Shown piece by piece: positions 9,939-19,589 of a stretch of DNA of 64,000 nucleotides. This stretch comes from Pseudoalteromonas rubra (GTDB lineage: Bacteria; Pseudomonadota; Gammaproteobacteria; Enterobacterales; Alteromonadaceae): the NCBI RefSeq assembly GCF_005887115.1, contig NZ_PNCJ01000007.1:124001-188000 (forward strand). The letters are read 5' to 3'. Under the pieces are notes generated by a model. The model saw nothing but the letters and a program-made list of their open reading frames with translations, was not told the DNA's origin and searched no databases. The translations under genes were made by a program, and so were the position numbers. Numbering within the stretch: position 1 is the first letter of the stretch; every line of letters begins with the position of its first letter.

Positions 9939-10131
9939 GTTCGTTCCTCGATACTTTTAGAGTTTGACTTCCTGGTCCAACTCCAACGCAGAGCATAGAG
10001 TCAGATAATGTGTGTATTTAACTGTAACGCTAAAGTCATGTTGAGTGTGTGAAAAAGTGTATGGAAATCGTTCAAATTCAGTATCTGGTCAGGTTGGCTC
10101 TGTGTTTAGAGAGTACTCAATTGGCGCCCAT

Positions 10132-11742
10132 TTATCGTTTTAGTACTTTTTTAACCACCCTGTGAGAATGTAGCCACTGTTTTGCACTTTCGCGTTCAAG
10201 CGCTTCACTCATATAATACCCCTGCAAGTAATGACACCCTTTACTGTTGAGGTAAGCTGCGGTTTTACTGTCTTCAACCCCTTCAGCCACCACAGAGCAC
10301 CCCAACCGGTTAGCCAAATAAATAGTTGTCTCAACAATTGCCTGGTCTTTGTCGCTATCCAGACAACCAGTAACAAATGAGCGGTCCACTTTAATTTGAG
10401 AGATCGGCAGCTCTCTGAGCATGGAAAAAGACGAGAATCCAGTGCCAAAGTCATCGATACTGACTGAGAACCCCATATCAATCAACATGCCTATCATATA
10501 CCTGGCCTGATCGACATCGACCATCACCATGCTCTCGGTTAGCTCGAATACAATACAACTGGGTTTGACATTGTATTTTGATTGCAGCTCAACAAGCTGA
10601 TTAACCAGATAACGACCATGAAAGTCCTGACAGGATAAGTTGATGTGCAGGGTCACATTCGGCTCTATGGTCAGAAAATGATTCAACTCGCTAAATACTC
10701 GCTCAATCACAAATGCGCTGATCTGTTTTATATAATTATTTTTCTCGGCTATGGGAATGAAGGTCAGCGGACTGATAAATGCGCCATCGACACCTCGCCA
10801 GCGAAGCAAAGCCTCAAGTCCATGCACTTCGTTACTATGACCACACACCAGCGGTTGATAGAACACCTCCAACTGATTATTGTTAAGTGCTGTTTTTAAT
10901 GCATTGAACATTTCAAATTCGGCTTCTACCCCATCATGTAAGGTTTGGTCGAATATCACCAGACTTTGACGGCTGCTTTTGGCAGCATACATTGCGATGT
11001 CGGCGTGCTTCAGCAGTTGAGTAACCGAAGGTTTGTCTTCTGCACAAAAGATACGTGCGCCAGCGCTGTAAAACACATCGATCTGCATATCATCAACTAT
11101 CAGGCCATCATTAAAAGTTTTTAGCAGTGTATTATTGAGCGCAAACAACTCAGTCTCGCTTGCTGAGTGCGTAACGATCACAAACTCATCCCCACCCATC
11201 CTGTAGACCTTGCACCCTCGCGTGACCAGAGACTGCATTTTGACTGCAAATGCAATGAGCAGTTTGTCGCCAAAGAAATGCCCGAGCGCATCATTGACTT
11301 GCTTAAAATTGTTTAGATCCATAAGTAACACACTGAATGCCGTCCCTTTTGCAATACATTGCTCAATATATTTAGTGCATTCCTGACGGTTTTCGAGTTG
11401 TGTAAGAGAGTCATGGCGAGCCTGGTAGCGCTCACTTTCAGCAATATCCTGAAGCTGAAGTAAACTGGCACGACTAAGCCGAACCACGACAATTACAAAG
11501 ACAGCGCCAAGCATCAGGATCACGGACAAACCCAATACCAGAGGGGAATTATTCTCTGTGCGATATACCTGATGTGCAAAGGCCAAATATCCACAGATAA
11601 AAAATAACACAAGGGCAAGTAAAACTTGCCAGCCTCTGTTTTGCGCAATCCGACAGATATGTGTTGCAGGGAATAACGCCGCCACCAATAGCAGGAACCC
11701 AGTCAAAATAAGGCCTAAGCTCAGGTTTTCCACATCTACCAC
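10132..11742 (-). CDS. Membrane GGDEF-EAL cyclic-di-GMP protein
   Basis: A 536-residue protein with three predicted N-terminal membrane helices (about 8-25, 37-55 and 68-88), then a diguanylate cyclase domain (about 105-265) with an intact GGDEF motif, then an EAL phosphodiesterase domain (about 280-525). The EAL domain keeps EALLRW, the metal-site residues in INLSCQDF, ELTES, DDFGTG, the IKVD lysine and AEGVE, so phosphodiesterase activity is plausible; both activities could be present. There is no separate sensor domain. Start is GTG at 11742, limited by an upstream in-frame stop; a second GTG three codons later is possible. Single gene. Confidence 0.9.
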   Translation of the reverse strand: MVDVENLSLGLILTGFLLLVAALFPATHICRIAQNRGWQVLLALVLFFICGYLAFAHQVYRTENNSPLVLGLSVILMLGAVFVIVVVRLSRASLLQLQDIAESERYQARHDSLTQLENRQECTKYIEQCIAKGTAFSVLLMDLNNFKQVNDALGHFFGDKLLIAFAVKMQSLVTRGCKVYRMGGDEFVIVTHSASETELFALNNTLLKTFNDGLIVDDMQIDVFYSAGARIFCAEDKPSVTQLLKHADIAMYAAKSSRQSLVIFDQTLHDGVEAEFEMFNALKTALNNNQLEVFYQPLVCGHSNEVHGLEALLRWRGVDGAFISPLTFIPIAEKNNYIKQISAFVIERVFSELNHFLTIEPNVTLHINLSCQDFHGRYLVNQLVELQSKYNVKPSCIVFELTESMVMVDVDQARYMIGMLIDMGFSVSIDDFGTGFSSFSMLRELPISQIKVDRSFVTGCLDSDKDQAIVETTIYLANRLGCSVVAEGVEDSKTAAYLNSKGCHYLQGYYMSEALERESAKQWLHSHRVVKKVLKR

Positions 11743-11959
11743 ATTCGCACTGACTCAAATGTACTGAGTATAGTGAACAAATCACTACCGCGCGTTGCTG
11801 ATACCAGGTACAAGCACCTGATAAGTGAATATTCGACGCCACCCGTTGCCCAGGTGATCCACGTTTATGCTAACCAAATCGACTAGCCGCACCGGCGCAT
11901 TTGATGTAAAATACGCGCGTTTCTAAGCAAATCCATTCTGTTATTTTTGAGGAAAACCT

Positions 11960-13012
11960 GTGAGCGAACAAAAACAGTCTCTTAGCTATAAAGACGCAGG
12001 CGTTGATATCGATGCGGGCAATGCATTGGTTGAGCGCATTAAAGGGGTAGTTAAAAAAACGCGTCGCCCTGAAGTGATGGGCGGCATTGGCGGTTTTGGC
12101 GCTTTGTGCGAACTACCAACCGGATATAAAGAGCCTGTCTTAGTTGCTGGCACAGATGGTGTAGGTACTAAACTGCGTCTGGCCATCGATCTTAAAAAGC
12201 ACGATACCGTAGGTATCGATCTGGTTGCCATGTGTGTAAACGACTTAATAGTTCAAGGTGCTGAACCCCTATTTTTCCTTGACTATTACGCTACAGGTAA
12301 GCTGGACGTTGATACTGCTGCCGACGTTGTCACAGGCATTGGTACTGGTTGTGAGCTGGCAGGTTGCGCCCTGATCGGCGGTGAAACAGCTGAAATGCCT
12401 GGCATGTACGAAGGCGAAGACTATGATATGGCTGGTTTTTGTACCGGTGTTGTAGAAAAGTCTAAGATCATTGATGGTACTAAAGTTGCTGAAGGTGACC
12501 AACTTATTGCTCTTGCTTCAAGCGGTCCACACTCAAACGGCTACTCGTTGATCCGCAAAGTACTGGAAGTATCTGGCGCTGATACCAGCGAAGAGTTTGC
12601 AGGTAAACCCCTATCTGAACACCTGCTTGAGCCAACCCGTATCTACGTTAAACCGATCCTGGAACTGCTGAAAGAAGTAGACGTACATGCTCTGTCGCAC
12701 ATAACAGGCGGTGGCTTCTGGGAAAATATCCCGCGCGTATTGCCAGAGTCAGCCAAAGCAGTCGTAAAAGGCGACAGCTGGGAATGGCCTGCAGTATTTA
12801 ACTGGCTGCAAGAAAACGGCAACATCAGCACCCACGAAATGTACCGTACATTTAACTGTGGTGTTGGGATGATCCTGGTAGTACCAGCCGATAAGCTAGC
12901 GCAAAGTCTGGAGATCCTAAAAGCACAGGGCGAAAACGCCTGGCACATTGGTGAAATTCAGGCTGCAAATGCAGGCGAAGAGCAAGTTGAAATCCTGGGT
13001 GGTGCCGAGTAA
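11960..13012 (+). CDS. purM: Phosphoribosylformylglycinamidine cyclo-ligase
   Basis: A 350-residue AIR synthetase, the fifth step of purine biosynthesis (FGAM + ATP to AIR). The N-terminal [44 protein letters not shown] and [10 protein letters not shown] motifs are all characteristic. Start is GTG behind TGAGGAAAA. The stop codon overlaps the purN start by one base (TAATG), so the pair is translationally coupled. I looked upstream for a clear PurR box and did not find one. Confidence 0.97.
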   Translation: MSEQKQSLSYKDAGVDIDAGNALVERIKGVVKKTRRPEVMGGIGGFGALCELPTGYKEPVLVAGTDGVGTKLRLAIDLKKHDTVGIDLVAMCVNDLIVQGAEPLFFLDYYATGKLDVDTAADVVTGIGTGCELAGCALIGGETAEMPGMYEGEDYDMAGFCTGVVEKSKIIDGTKVAEGDQLIALASSGPHSNGYSLIRKVLEVSGADTSEEFAGKPLSEHLLEPTRIYVKPILELLKEVDVHALSHITGGGFWENIPRVLPESAKAVVKGDSWEWPAVFNWLQENGNISTHEMYRTFNCGVGMILVVPADKLAQSLEILKAQGENAWHIGEIQAANAGEEQVEILGGAE

Positions 13013-13674
13013 TGGCACCCAACCGATCTCCAATTCGTATTGTTGTATTGATATCTGGTAGTGGCTCCAATTTGCAGGCCATTATGGATGGCTGTCAACG
13101 CAACGACATCAATGGCGAGATCTGTGCCGTCATCAGTAATAAAGCCAACGCGTATGGGCTGCAAAGAGCCCAACAAGCGGACATTGAAACGCAAGTGTTA
13201 AGTCATAAAGACTTTAACAGCCGCGAAGCCTATGACCAACGTTTGGCGCAATTAATTGACTCTTATAATCCAGATTTAGTTGTATTAGCTGGATTTATGC
13301 GTATTCTAACCGCAGACTTAGTGCAAAAATTTAAAGGAAAAATGTTGAACATTCATCCTTCTTTGTTGCCTAAGTACCAAGGGCTGAATACCCATCAAAG
13401 AGCGATTGATGCAAAAGAAACGTTTCATGGCGCCAGTGTTCACTTCGTGACAGAAGAACTAGATGGTGGACCGGTCATCGTACAAGCTAAGGTGCCAATC
13501 CTGGCTGATGATACTGCGCACACGCTGTCACAGCGGGTTCATGAACAAGAACATATAATCTATCCTTTGGTGGTCAAGTGGTTCAGCGAACACAGACTAA
13601 CGATGGAAGCAGACTATGCCGTTTTTGACAATCACCCCCTTCCAGCTCAAGGCGCAACCTACCCAGAAGAATAA
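13012..13674 (+). CDS. purN: Phosphoribosylglycinamide formyltransferase
   Basis: A 220-residue GAR transformylase that uses 10-formyl-THF (third step of purine synthesis). Motifs are GSGSNLQAIMD at the phosphate-binding loop, AGFMRIL, NIHPSLLPKYQGLNTH with the catalytic Asn-His, and VHFVTEELDGGPVI with the catalytic Asp. The position usually His in GLHTH is Asn here. The last 59 bases overlap the start of the next ORF in another frame. Confidence 0.96.
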   Translation: MAPNRSPIRIVVLISGSGSNLQAIMDGCQRNDINGEICAVISNKANAYGLQRAQQADIETQVLSHKDFNSREAYDQRLAQLIDSYNPDLVVLAGFMRILTADLVQKFKGKMLNIHPSLLPKYQGLNTHQRAIDAKETFHGASVHFVTEELDGGPVIVQAKVPILADDTAHTLSQRVHEQEHIIYPLVVKWFSEHRLTMEADYAVFDNHPLPAQGATYPEE

Positions 13675-14386
13675 AAAATACAGCGCTTTACTATTAGGTT
13701 TAAGCGCTGTTTTCTCTTCTTCCCTATTTGCCAGTGACATTGTGCCCTACCGCGCTGAATATGACGTATTGCGCAAAGGTGAGGTCCATGGCAACGCCAT
13801 CAGAGAGCTCTCTAAGGTCTCAAACGACACCTACTCGCTCAACTATGAAAGCAATATTGAATGGATGATATTTTCAGACGAGCGAACTGAAAACTCTCTG
13901 TTTACTTATCATGATAAAGTGCCAAAACCTCTCTTATATACGCTAAAGCGCGAAGGCACTGGCCCCGACAAAAACTACAAGATCCGCTTTGACCGGGAAA
14001 ACAAACAGCTCTATAAAGACGACGAGAAATATCCCGTCAATGCCGACTGGCACGAAAAGCGCCAGGATGTTTTGTCTTACCAGATAGCCCTGCGTAATGA
14101 TGTAAAAGCCGGAAAAACCAAAATGAGCTACCCCATTGTGGATAAAAATGGCAATGTCCGCAGCTATGACTTTGAAGTGGTTGGCACCGAAGCCATTACA
14201 CTGCCCATAGGTAATGTGGAAACCATAAAAGTTAAACGTCTTTACGACAATAACAAGCGCCAAGCCATGGCCTGGCTGGCACCCGCATACCACTACTCAG
14301 TTGTGCAAATGTTTAAAGGAAAAGATGGCGTGGAGCAATTTATGATCCAGCTAAAGAGCTTTGATGCAGAGCAGCCGGCTGAGTAA
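13616..14386 (+). CDS. DUF3108 periplasmic protein
   Basis: A 256-residue protein. After about 21 polar residues comes a hydrophobic signal core ending near SSLFAS, then a beta-rich domain starting with IVPYRAEYDVLRKGEVHG, the usual opening of DUF3108 proteins. The ATG at 13616 is the only Met before the signal sequence and lies 59 bases inside purN. An alternative start (TTG at 13625, or a non-standard codon nearer the purN stop) cannot be excluded. Its position after purMN is commonly seen in related genomes. Function unknown; probably exported. Confidence 0.78.
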   Translation: MPFLTITPFQLKAQPTQKNKKYSALLLGLSAVFSSSLFASDIVPYRAEYDVLRKGEVHGNAIRELSKVSNDTYSLNYESNIEWMIFSDERTENSLFTYHDKVPKPLLYTLKREGTGPDKNYKIRFDRENKQLYKDDEKYPVNADWHEKRQDVLSYQIALRNDVKAGKTKMSYPIVDKNGNVRSYDFEVVGTEAITLPIGNVETIKVKRLYDNNKRQAMAWLAPAYHYSVVQMFKGKDGVEQFMIQLKSFDAEQPAE

Positions 14387-14394
14387 TACAGGAA

Positions 14395-14418
14395 AGCCCT
14401 GATAGTCAGGGCTTTTTT
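14395..14418 (+). terminator. Terminator of the purMN-DUF3108 operon
   Basis: The stem AGCCCTGA/TCAGGGCT with loop TAG is followed by six T, immediately after the DUF3108 stop codon. A further 7-bp inverted repeat (14434-14440/14452-14458) may serve the convergent yafJ-like gene. Confidence 0.92.
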
Positions 14419-14456
14419 GTGTCGTTGGCTCTGAGCACCTACTTTACTGGCAGGTG

Positions 14457-15221
14457 CTATATTTTCTCTCCAAGCTTAAACAACACTGATTCCCCTGGTT
14501 CCATCTTATTCCACTGCTCATCATTCGTCAGTGGCCGGGTGGCAATTACGGTCACCACGTCGTCCGGAGTGGTTTCTTTTTGAAAATCCACCACCATATC
14601 AGCATCAATGAGTGTTGCCTTACCAAAAGGTGCACGACGCGTGATCCAGTGCAGATTGTTAGAGCAATAGGCCAGCACAAATACGCCATCGGTCAGCAGC
14701 ATATTGAAGACTCCTTTGTCCATCAGGGTCTTTGCCAGCTTGGCGGCATAGCGAAATACGGTCGCCATGTTTTTTGGCCGTTTCGGGTATTTTTCACGGA
14801 TCTTGTCCAAAATCCAGCAAAATGCCAGCTCGCTGTCGGTGTTGCCCACCGGCTTATAAAACTCGGTAGTCAGGTCCTTATAATTAGACAACTGACCGTT
14901 GTGGGCATAAGTGATCTCCCTGCCCCAAAGCTCACGGGTAAACGGATGGGTATTCTCAAGGCAGGTTCTGCCGCGGTTGCCCTGGCGAATATGACTGATC
15001 ACCGACACACTCTTAATCGGATAGGCTTTAACAAGTTTAGCAATTTCCGACTGACAGCTTGGTTCAGGGTCTTTAAACGTCCGACACCCTTTCCCCTCGT
15101 AAAACGTGATCCCCCAGCCATCTTTATGCGGCCCGGTATTCCCCCCACGCTCCAGCAGCCCGGAAAAACTAAAACAAATATCCGTGGGTACATTGGCAGA
15201 CATGCCCAAAAGTTCACACAT
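14457..15221 (-). CDS. Class II glutamine amidotransferase, YafJ type
   Basis: A 254-residue protein whose Met is followed by the N-terminal nucleophile Cys2 (MCELLGMSAN). The GGNTGPHKDGWGI, HIRQG and THPFTRE...AHNGQL segments are characteristic of Ntn-type class II glutaminase domains of the YafJ group. The domain stands alone, with no synthetase fused or adjacent, so the ammonia acceptor is unknown. Cytoplasmic, single gene, convergent with the purMN operon. Confidence 0.88.
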   Translation of the reverse strand: MCELLGMSANVPTDICFSFSGLLERGGNTGPHKDGWGITFYEGKGCRTFKDPEPSCQSEIAKLVKAYPIKSVSVISHIRQGNRGRTCLENTHPFTRELWGREITYAHNGQLSNYKDLTTEFYKPVGNTDSELAFCWILDKIREKYPKRPKNMATVFRYAAKLAKTLMDKGVFNMLLTDGVFVLAYCSNNLHWITRRAPFGKATLIDADMVVDFQKETTPDDVVTVIATRPLTNDEQWNKMEPGESVLFKLGEKI

Positions 15222-15503
15222 AGAATAAAAAGCCTTTAAATTTCATATGATTTTATCTGAGACATTCTCTTTTTTACTTTCTGGTCTCAGTGTTGGTCAC
15301 AGTTTGGATTAGGCGTGACCACAATGCTTGTGTGCCAAATTTTATCACCAAGTGGCAGAGGGTACCAATGCGTAATCCGGGGTTTTGTATGAGAGTAAAA
15401 CCGATGATGGGATAGTCAGAAAAGCAAGCCTACTAACATTCCCAATGGGTTCATCTTAAAGCCAAGTGTTTTCTTTATATCAAACGCTTTACCTTATATG
15501 GAA

Positions 15504-16088
15504 TTACCTTTCTCCATTATAAGAAACTGTCGATTTGTCGATTCCAATATCCTTTCTCATAGCATTCACCAAACCTAAAGCAATCATTCTGAGCTCTTCC
15601 CAACTGGATTCTCTGCCCTCAAATAAAATCTCTATCATTAGATCAGTAAATTTATCGTTTTCATCCATAATTTCCTGATTGGCCACCATAGCTAAGTAGG
15701 CATAGATTTTCAGCCTATCAATCTGAAATTGTTCTTTATCTGTCTCGCTAAACTTACGACCTTCAAGAACAGTCATTTCTAACTTCGCAAGTATTGTTGC
15801 AACTAAATCCATTGCAGCACGATAAATAACCAGTTTGTCATTATACTCTCTCAGCTTCGCTTCTCTGAGAATATCAATTTCGCTCTGCAGAAAAGCAAGA
15901 CTTTGGTGACTTTCTCTCTGAAATTTTGAACGCACTGCTTCCAACTCTTGAGCATGTTTGGCCTTTTCATTACTCATCAAACGATCTGCCCAAACTTTAC
16001 CTAAAAAGTTTGATAAGCCGAAAATTATAACTGCACCACCGCCAAGAGAACATAAAATTGTGGCACTAATACTAATAATTTCTTCCAT
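15504..16088 (-). CDS. Membrane-anchored coiled-coil protein, unknown
   Basis: A 194-residue protein that I do not recognise. One N-terminal hydrophobic helix (about residues 4-30) is followed by a charged helical region with coiled-coil character (about 38-80) and an acidic helical C-terminus. The frame opens at 16166, but TGGAG lies 6-7 bases before the ATG at 16088, so I start there. The gene and its flanks look more AT-rich than the neighbours, which would fit acquisition by transfer. The 280 bases between it and the YafJ-type gene show no feature. Confidence 0.65.
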   Translation of the reverse strand: MEEIISISATILCSLGGGAVIIFGLSNFLGKVWADRLMSNEKAKHAQELEAVRSKFQRESHQSLAFLQSEIDILREAKLREYNDKLVIYRAAMDLVATILAKLEMTVLEGRKFSETDKEQFQIDRLKIYAYLAMVANQEIMDENDKFTDLMIEILFEGRESSWEELRMIALGLVNAMRKDIGIDKSTVSYNGER

Positions 16089-16192
16089 AAACACTCCAAA
16101 AAAGTACCCACTTAATTTCGATTTTGCAAAAATTTTATCACAACAAAACCAACAAAAAGCACTCACCTAAACCCTCTAACATAGCCATAAAC

Positions 16193-16744
16193 TCACTCCC
16201 CACCCCGCTCTGCCACAATCCGCATATCAACATACCAGTTGTCGCTGCCATCAAGTTGCTTGCTGCTTTCCCAGACAAACCCTTTGTCACTTATCTGACT
16301 AAAGCGAAAACGTGCGGGTTGAAGCTCGCCGTTTGGCAGGCGCTGTTCAACTTCAAGATGAACGCCTTCTTTATCCCGATGTGCGGTAAACGGGTTTAAC
16401 GTCGCATTCATTTGTACCGGTAAGAACACCTGATGCCAGCGCTTGTCCTGGAGTGAAAAGGTTCTGAGTGTTCTGCCTGCGTAGGTTACCTTGCCCTGTG
16501 CATCCAGCAGGCTGAAATCGTCCACTACCATTTTATTGTCAAAGGCGTAGTGTGCTTGCCAGCGACATGGCGCTGAAAAAAGTGTTTTGCCTTGCCGATC
16601 CAGCTGCTCATACCGGCACTGCCAGTGTCCTATCAAAAACCCGTAGTCACTGGCCGTTGCTGGCGCTCCCGGGTAAAGCTCAGTGCTATCGGCGGCCGGC
16701 ACATAGCAATTTAAGCTAAGCAAGCATATAAAGAAAAAGCGCAT
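16193..16744 (-). CDS. Secreted beta-rich protein, unknown
   Basis: A 183-residue protein with a signal peptide (FFFICLLSLNCYVPAADS). The mature part begins with a GHWQCRYEQLD segment followed by alternating short strands, a layout reminiscent of DUF1579/lipocalin-like barrels that bind small ligands; this is only a resemblance. The annotated frame could start at a GTG at 16756, but the ATG at 16744 directly precedes the signal sequence. Role unknown. Confidence 0.6.
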   Translation of the reverse strand: MRFFFICLLSLNCYVPAADSTELYPGAPATASDYGFLIGHWQCRYEQLDRQGKTLFSAPCRWQAHYAFDNKMVVDDFSLLDAQGKVTYAGRTLRTFSLQDKRWHQVFLPVQMNATLNPFTAHRDKEGVHLEVEQRLPNGELQPARFRFSQISDKGFVWESSKQLDGSDNWYVDMRIVAERGGE

Positions 16745-17000
16745 AGTGGATATCACAAATATTTAACTGTGACTCAGTATGACCTAAATCAAAGGCGCGT
16801 CAAAGTGCATCCTGTTGGTACTTTATTCCTTTATAAACAACAAAACCTCAGATATTATGACCAGAGCAACCTTCATTTTGCACCCACAGTACAATACATA
16901 TAACTACCAAATGTACGTGGCGAAATAAAAACTGCATGGCTATGGCATTCACTGCCAAGTGGTGCAAAACAACTCCAATATCTCATTAGAAAGGAAGAAC

Positions 17001-18956
17001 ATGTTTAAAAAACTTGCTTTAGTTGCTGCCATGTCGTTTGCATCGCAGGCCGCGGCTGATCATAGCACCGGCTCTTTGCTGCTAAATCATCAACCAACCA
17101 CTTTAGATATGAGTGCGTTTAATCAACCCGTTTTAATAACTGGGGTGCCGTCTTTTAAAGACGCAGAACCAGGCGTTGTTAGTGTAACCAGCCTGACCGC
17201 TAATACTGCCTCACTTGCATTTAAGGAATGGGACAATTACGACGGGGTCCATGATGAAGAGCTGGTACCTTATCTGATTTTTGAGAAAGGACGCTATGAA
17301 TATGCTGACGGCACCATTATTGAAGCGGGTCAAATTGATTTAAGCAGTAACAATCAATTTGTGTTATTCCAGGAAGCCTTCCCCGAAGTACCTAAACTGT
17401 ATCTAACGGCAGGCACCAATAACGCCAACCGGGCATTTAATGTTCGCTCATCCAGCCTGACCCGACAAAGCTTCAAAACTCAGCTTAATTATGCTGAGAG
17501 TGTTAACAGTAATTCGGTCAATGAGATAGTAAATTATGTCGCCATTTATGCACCGAATAAAACCGTGGATATGGCCAATGGCGATACCTTTGTGCTCAAC
17601 AGTGAGCTGTTAAATCATACAGGGATCCAGGTTGGCAGCAAGCAACTGTTTATTCAGGAAGAGCAAAGCAGAGATCAGGAAACCGTTCATGTCCGTGAAT
17701 CAGTCAGTATATTGCGCATTGGGGAGTACGTTTTTGCTACCGATAACAGCTCATATGGCGGTGATACCTATAGCTTGCGCTCTGTGCCTTTGAATACCGA
17801 GCTCACGTTTACACCGGGAGAGCAGACTGGCGAGCGGGGTAATATCGCACTCAATGGCACAAATGGGTTAACCACAAGTAACTTTACCGCCAGCAGTACC
17901 TATAGCACCTATATTCCGGCAGCCGCATTTGATGGCTACAATGGTGGCACACTCATCAACTCAGATACACGCGGCAAAACAAATTCAGGTGCCTGGTTAG
18001 GCTATCAAAATAATGCACCTCAGTGGTTACAAGTGTCATTTGCAAAAACCGCCTACATCACAGGTTTCAAAACCTTTGTCTACACTGGTGCTGTAACCCC
18101 AGGCATGAGCCCCAGACGCGTAACGCTTCAAGTGTCTGACGACAATATCAACTTCCATGATCATGAGACCTTTACTCTGGATAAAGTCAACGAAAATCAG
18201 TTCACTTTATTATCCCCCGCCACAGGCAAACATATTCGTCTGGTTGTGCATGCAACTCATGGTCACAATGCCATCGTCATTGGTGAGCTCGAGTATTATG
18301 GCCAATTTATTGAAAACGATACAACTCAGCCGCCAACTACAGAGCCAAGCCCAGACGCCATTACTTGTGCATCAATAAAGAGAGAGACCTCCAACGCGGT
18401 GAATGGCACCTATTACGTTGAACCATCCAACCAGTATAAAGGTAACGGATTTCAGGCCTATTGTAATATGACAGAGCTTGATGGCGGGTGGACGCTGGTT
18501 GCTAACCATCAGGATGGGCTGGATGCTCTGACGACAAAAACACAGGTGCTACCTGCAGAGCCAGGTGTATTAACTGATATGCAATGGCGCAGTATCATCA
18601 ACTCAATGCAAGTTGGGATCATGACCATAGACGAACATGGGAAAATCGCGTTTATCAGTAAAGATAAGCTACTAGGCGGAAATTGCGTTGCAACCAATGA
18701 GGTGGCCAGTCTCACATTTCCCCCTGTACCGTTTGATGTAGCCCTGCTGTGGCATGATGAAGTCGTTGGTTGTAGCAGTACCGGACTCGATTACTCTTAC
18801 ATCGCATTGAGCACAAAACATACCTCACGTTCTGACAGCCATTTGACCGTTGGCGCTTCACTGTATCAACACGGGACTAAGTTTGACATTTGGCCCTACA
18901 CACACGCAAAGTACAGCGGTGCAGAGCAAAACCAGTTGTTGATCTATGTAAAATAA
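17001..18956 (+). CDS. Secreted lectin/discoidin/fibrinogen-like protein
   Basis: A 651-residue secreted protein. The signal peptide ends at about ASQAAADH. Residues about 40-200 contain beta-sandwich segments resembling H-type lectin domains (FPEVPKLYLTAGTNNANRAF and a later YVAIY strand). Residues about 285-435 look like an F5/8 type C (discoidin) domain, with AAAFDGYN, WLQVSFAK, VTLQVSDDN and IRLVVHA strands and a closing GELEYYG. After a TTQPPTTEPSP linker, residues about 450-651 match a fibrinogen-C-like domain, with CASIKRETS, AYCNM and DGGWTLVAN. AGGAAG precedes the ATG at 17001. Likely role is carbohydrate or surface binding outside the cell; the target is unknown. Confidence 0.75.
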   Translation: MFKKLALVAAMSFASQAAADHSTGSLLLNHQPTTLDMSAFNQPVLITGVPSFKDAEPGVVSVTSLTANTASLAFKEWDNYDGVHDEELVPYLIFEKGRYEYADGTIIEAGQIDLSSNNQFVLFQEAFPEVPKLYLTAGTNNANRAFNVRSSSLTRQSFKTQLNYAESVNSNSVNEIVNYVAIYAPNKTVDMANGDTFVLNSELLNHTGIQVGSKQLFIQEEQSRDQETVHVRESVSILRIGEYVFATDNSSYGGDTYSLRSVPLNTELTFTPGEQTGERGNIALNGTNGLTTSNFTASSTYSTYIPAAAFDGYNGGTLINSDTRGKTNSGAWLGYQNNAPQWLQVSFAKTAYITGFKTFVYTGAVTPGMSPRRVTLQVSDDNINFHDHETFTLDKVNENQFTLLSPATGKHIRLVVHATHGHNAIVIGELEYYGQFIENDTTQPPTTEPSPDAITCASIKRETSNAVNGTYYVEPSNQYKGNGFQAYCNMTELDGGWTLVANHQDGLDALTTKTQVLPAEPGVLTDMQWRSIINSMQVGIMTIDEHGKIAFISKDKLLGGNCVATNEVASLTFPPVPFDVALLWHDEVVGCSSTGLDYSYIALSTKHTSRSDSHLTVGASLYQHGTKFDIWPYTHAKYSGAEQNQLLIYVK

Positions 18957-19589
18957 CCGCCAGAATTACAGCAAGTGTTGATTGCGAGTTGACACTTGCT
19001 GTAGCGCTCCCCTCACTCGCCTGTTGCGATATGACTGATGTACCAGTCACCTGCCTCCGAGTAATCAAGCCTGGGAAAGCGTATCACCCACTCAGCTTGC
19101 CCCTGATTTTGCAAACCTATTCACTGATGACGACTCATCTGGGTAAGCCACCAGCATATTTATTCACCTTTTAGCCAATACTAGCCACTTTTTGCCTTAC
19201 CATGACTTGCGGCGCTTAAATAAACGCCATAATGCCCTAAAGGCCCCCCAAGATATTGAGCAACTTGTGACCACTTTGCATACTATTTCGCTTACCAAAC
19301 AGCCCTAAGCAAAATAAGAAACAATAAAACCGCATACTTAATTTAAAACGCCGCATAAAAACCCCACCATTGAGATAAAAAAACCAATTAAAACGCAAAT
19401 AACCGTGAAAATTTTTTTACTGCAATTTCATGCACAAATTCGGCTAAAAACCCGTTGATAGTGAATATTTTTGCAAATATAATAAATATTAATTCACGTA
19501 CCTTTTTCAATGATCTTGTTACCTGATTCACTTTATGCTTTCTTAGTTTGCATAAAAACAACAACCAGTACATTTCAGGATGCGCTACA
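18957..19589. other. Long AT-rich intergenic region
   Basis: A 633-base gap. It opens with a strong hairpin at 18968-19002 and then becomes increasingly AT-rich toward the TonB receptor gene, where its promoter must lie. TATGC and GCATA flank an 11-base spacer near 19533-19553, a possible operator half-site pair. Short open frames here lack ribosome sites. No RNA gene was recognised. Confidence 0.4.
18968..19002 (+). terminator. Hairpin after the lectin gene
   Basis: A perfect 11-bp inverted repeat ACAGCAAGTGT/ACACTTGCTGT with a 13-base loop lies just past the stop codon. There is no T-run, so it may be an RNA-stabilising or weak termination hairpin. Confidence 0.55.

Noticed and set aside
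11880..11959. Possible PurR box upstream of purM
   Set aside because: The stretch ACGCGCGTTTCT resembles one half but the other half of the expected palindrome is absent.
18890..19174. 94-residue rightward ORF after the lectin gene
   Set aside because: It starts inside the lectin gene in another frame, spans the hairpin and has no family likeness.
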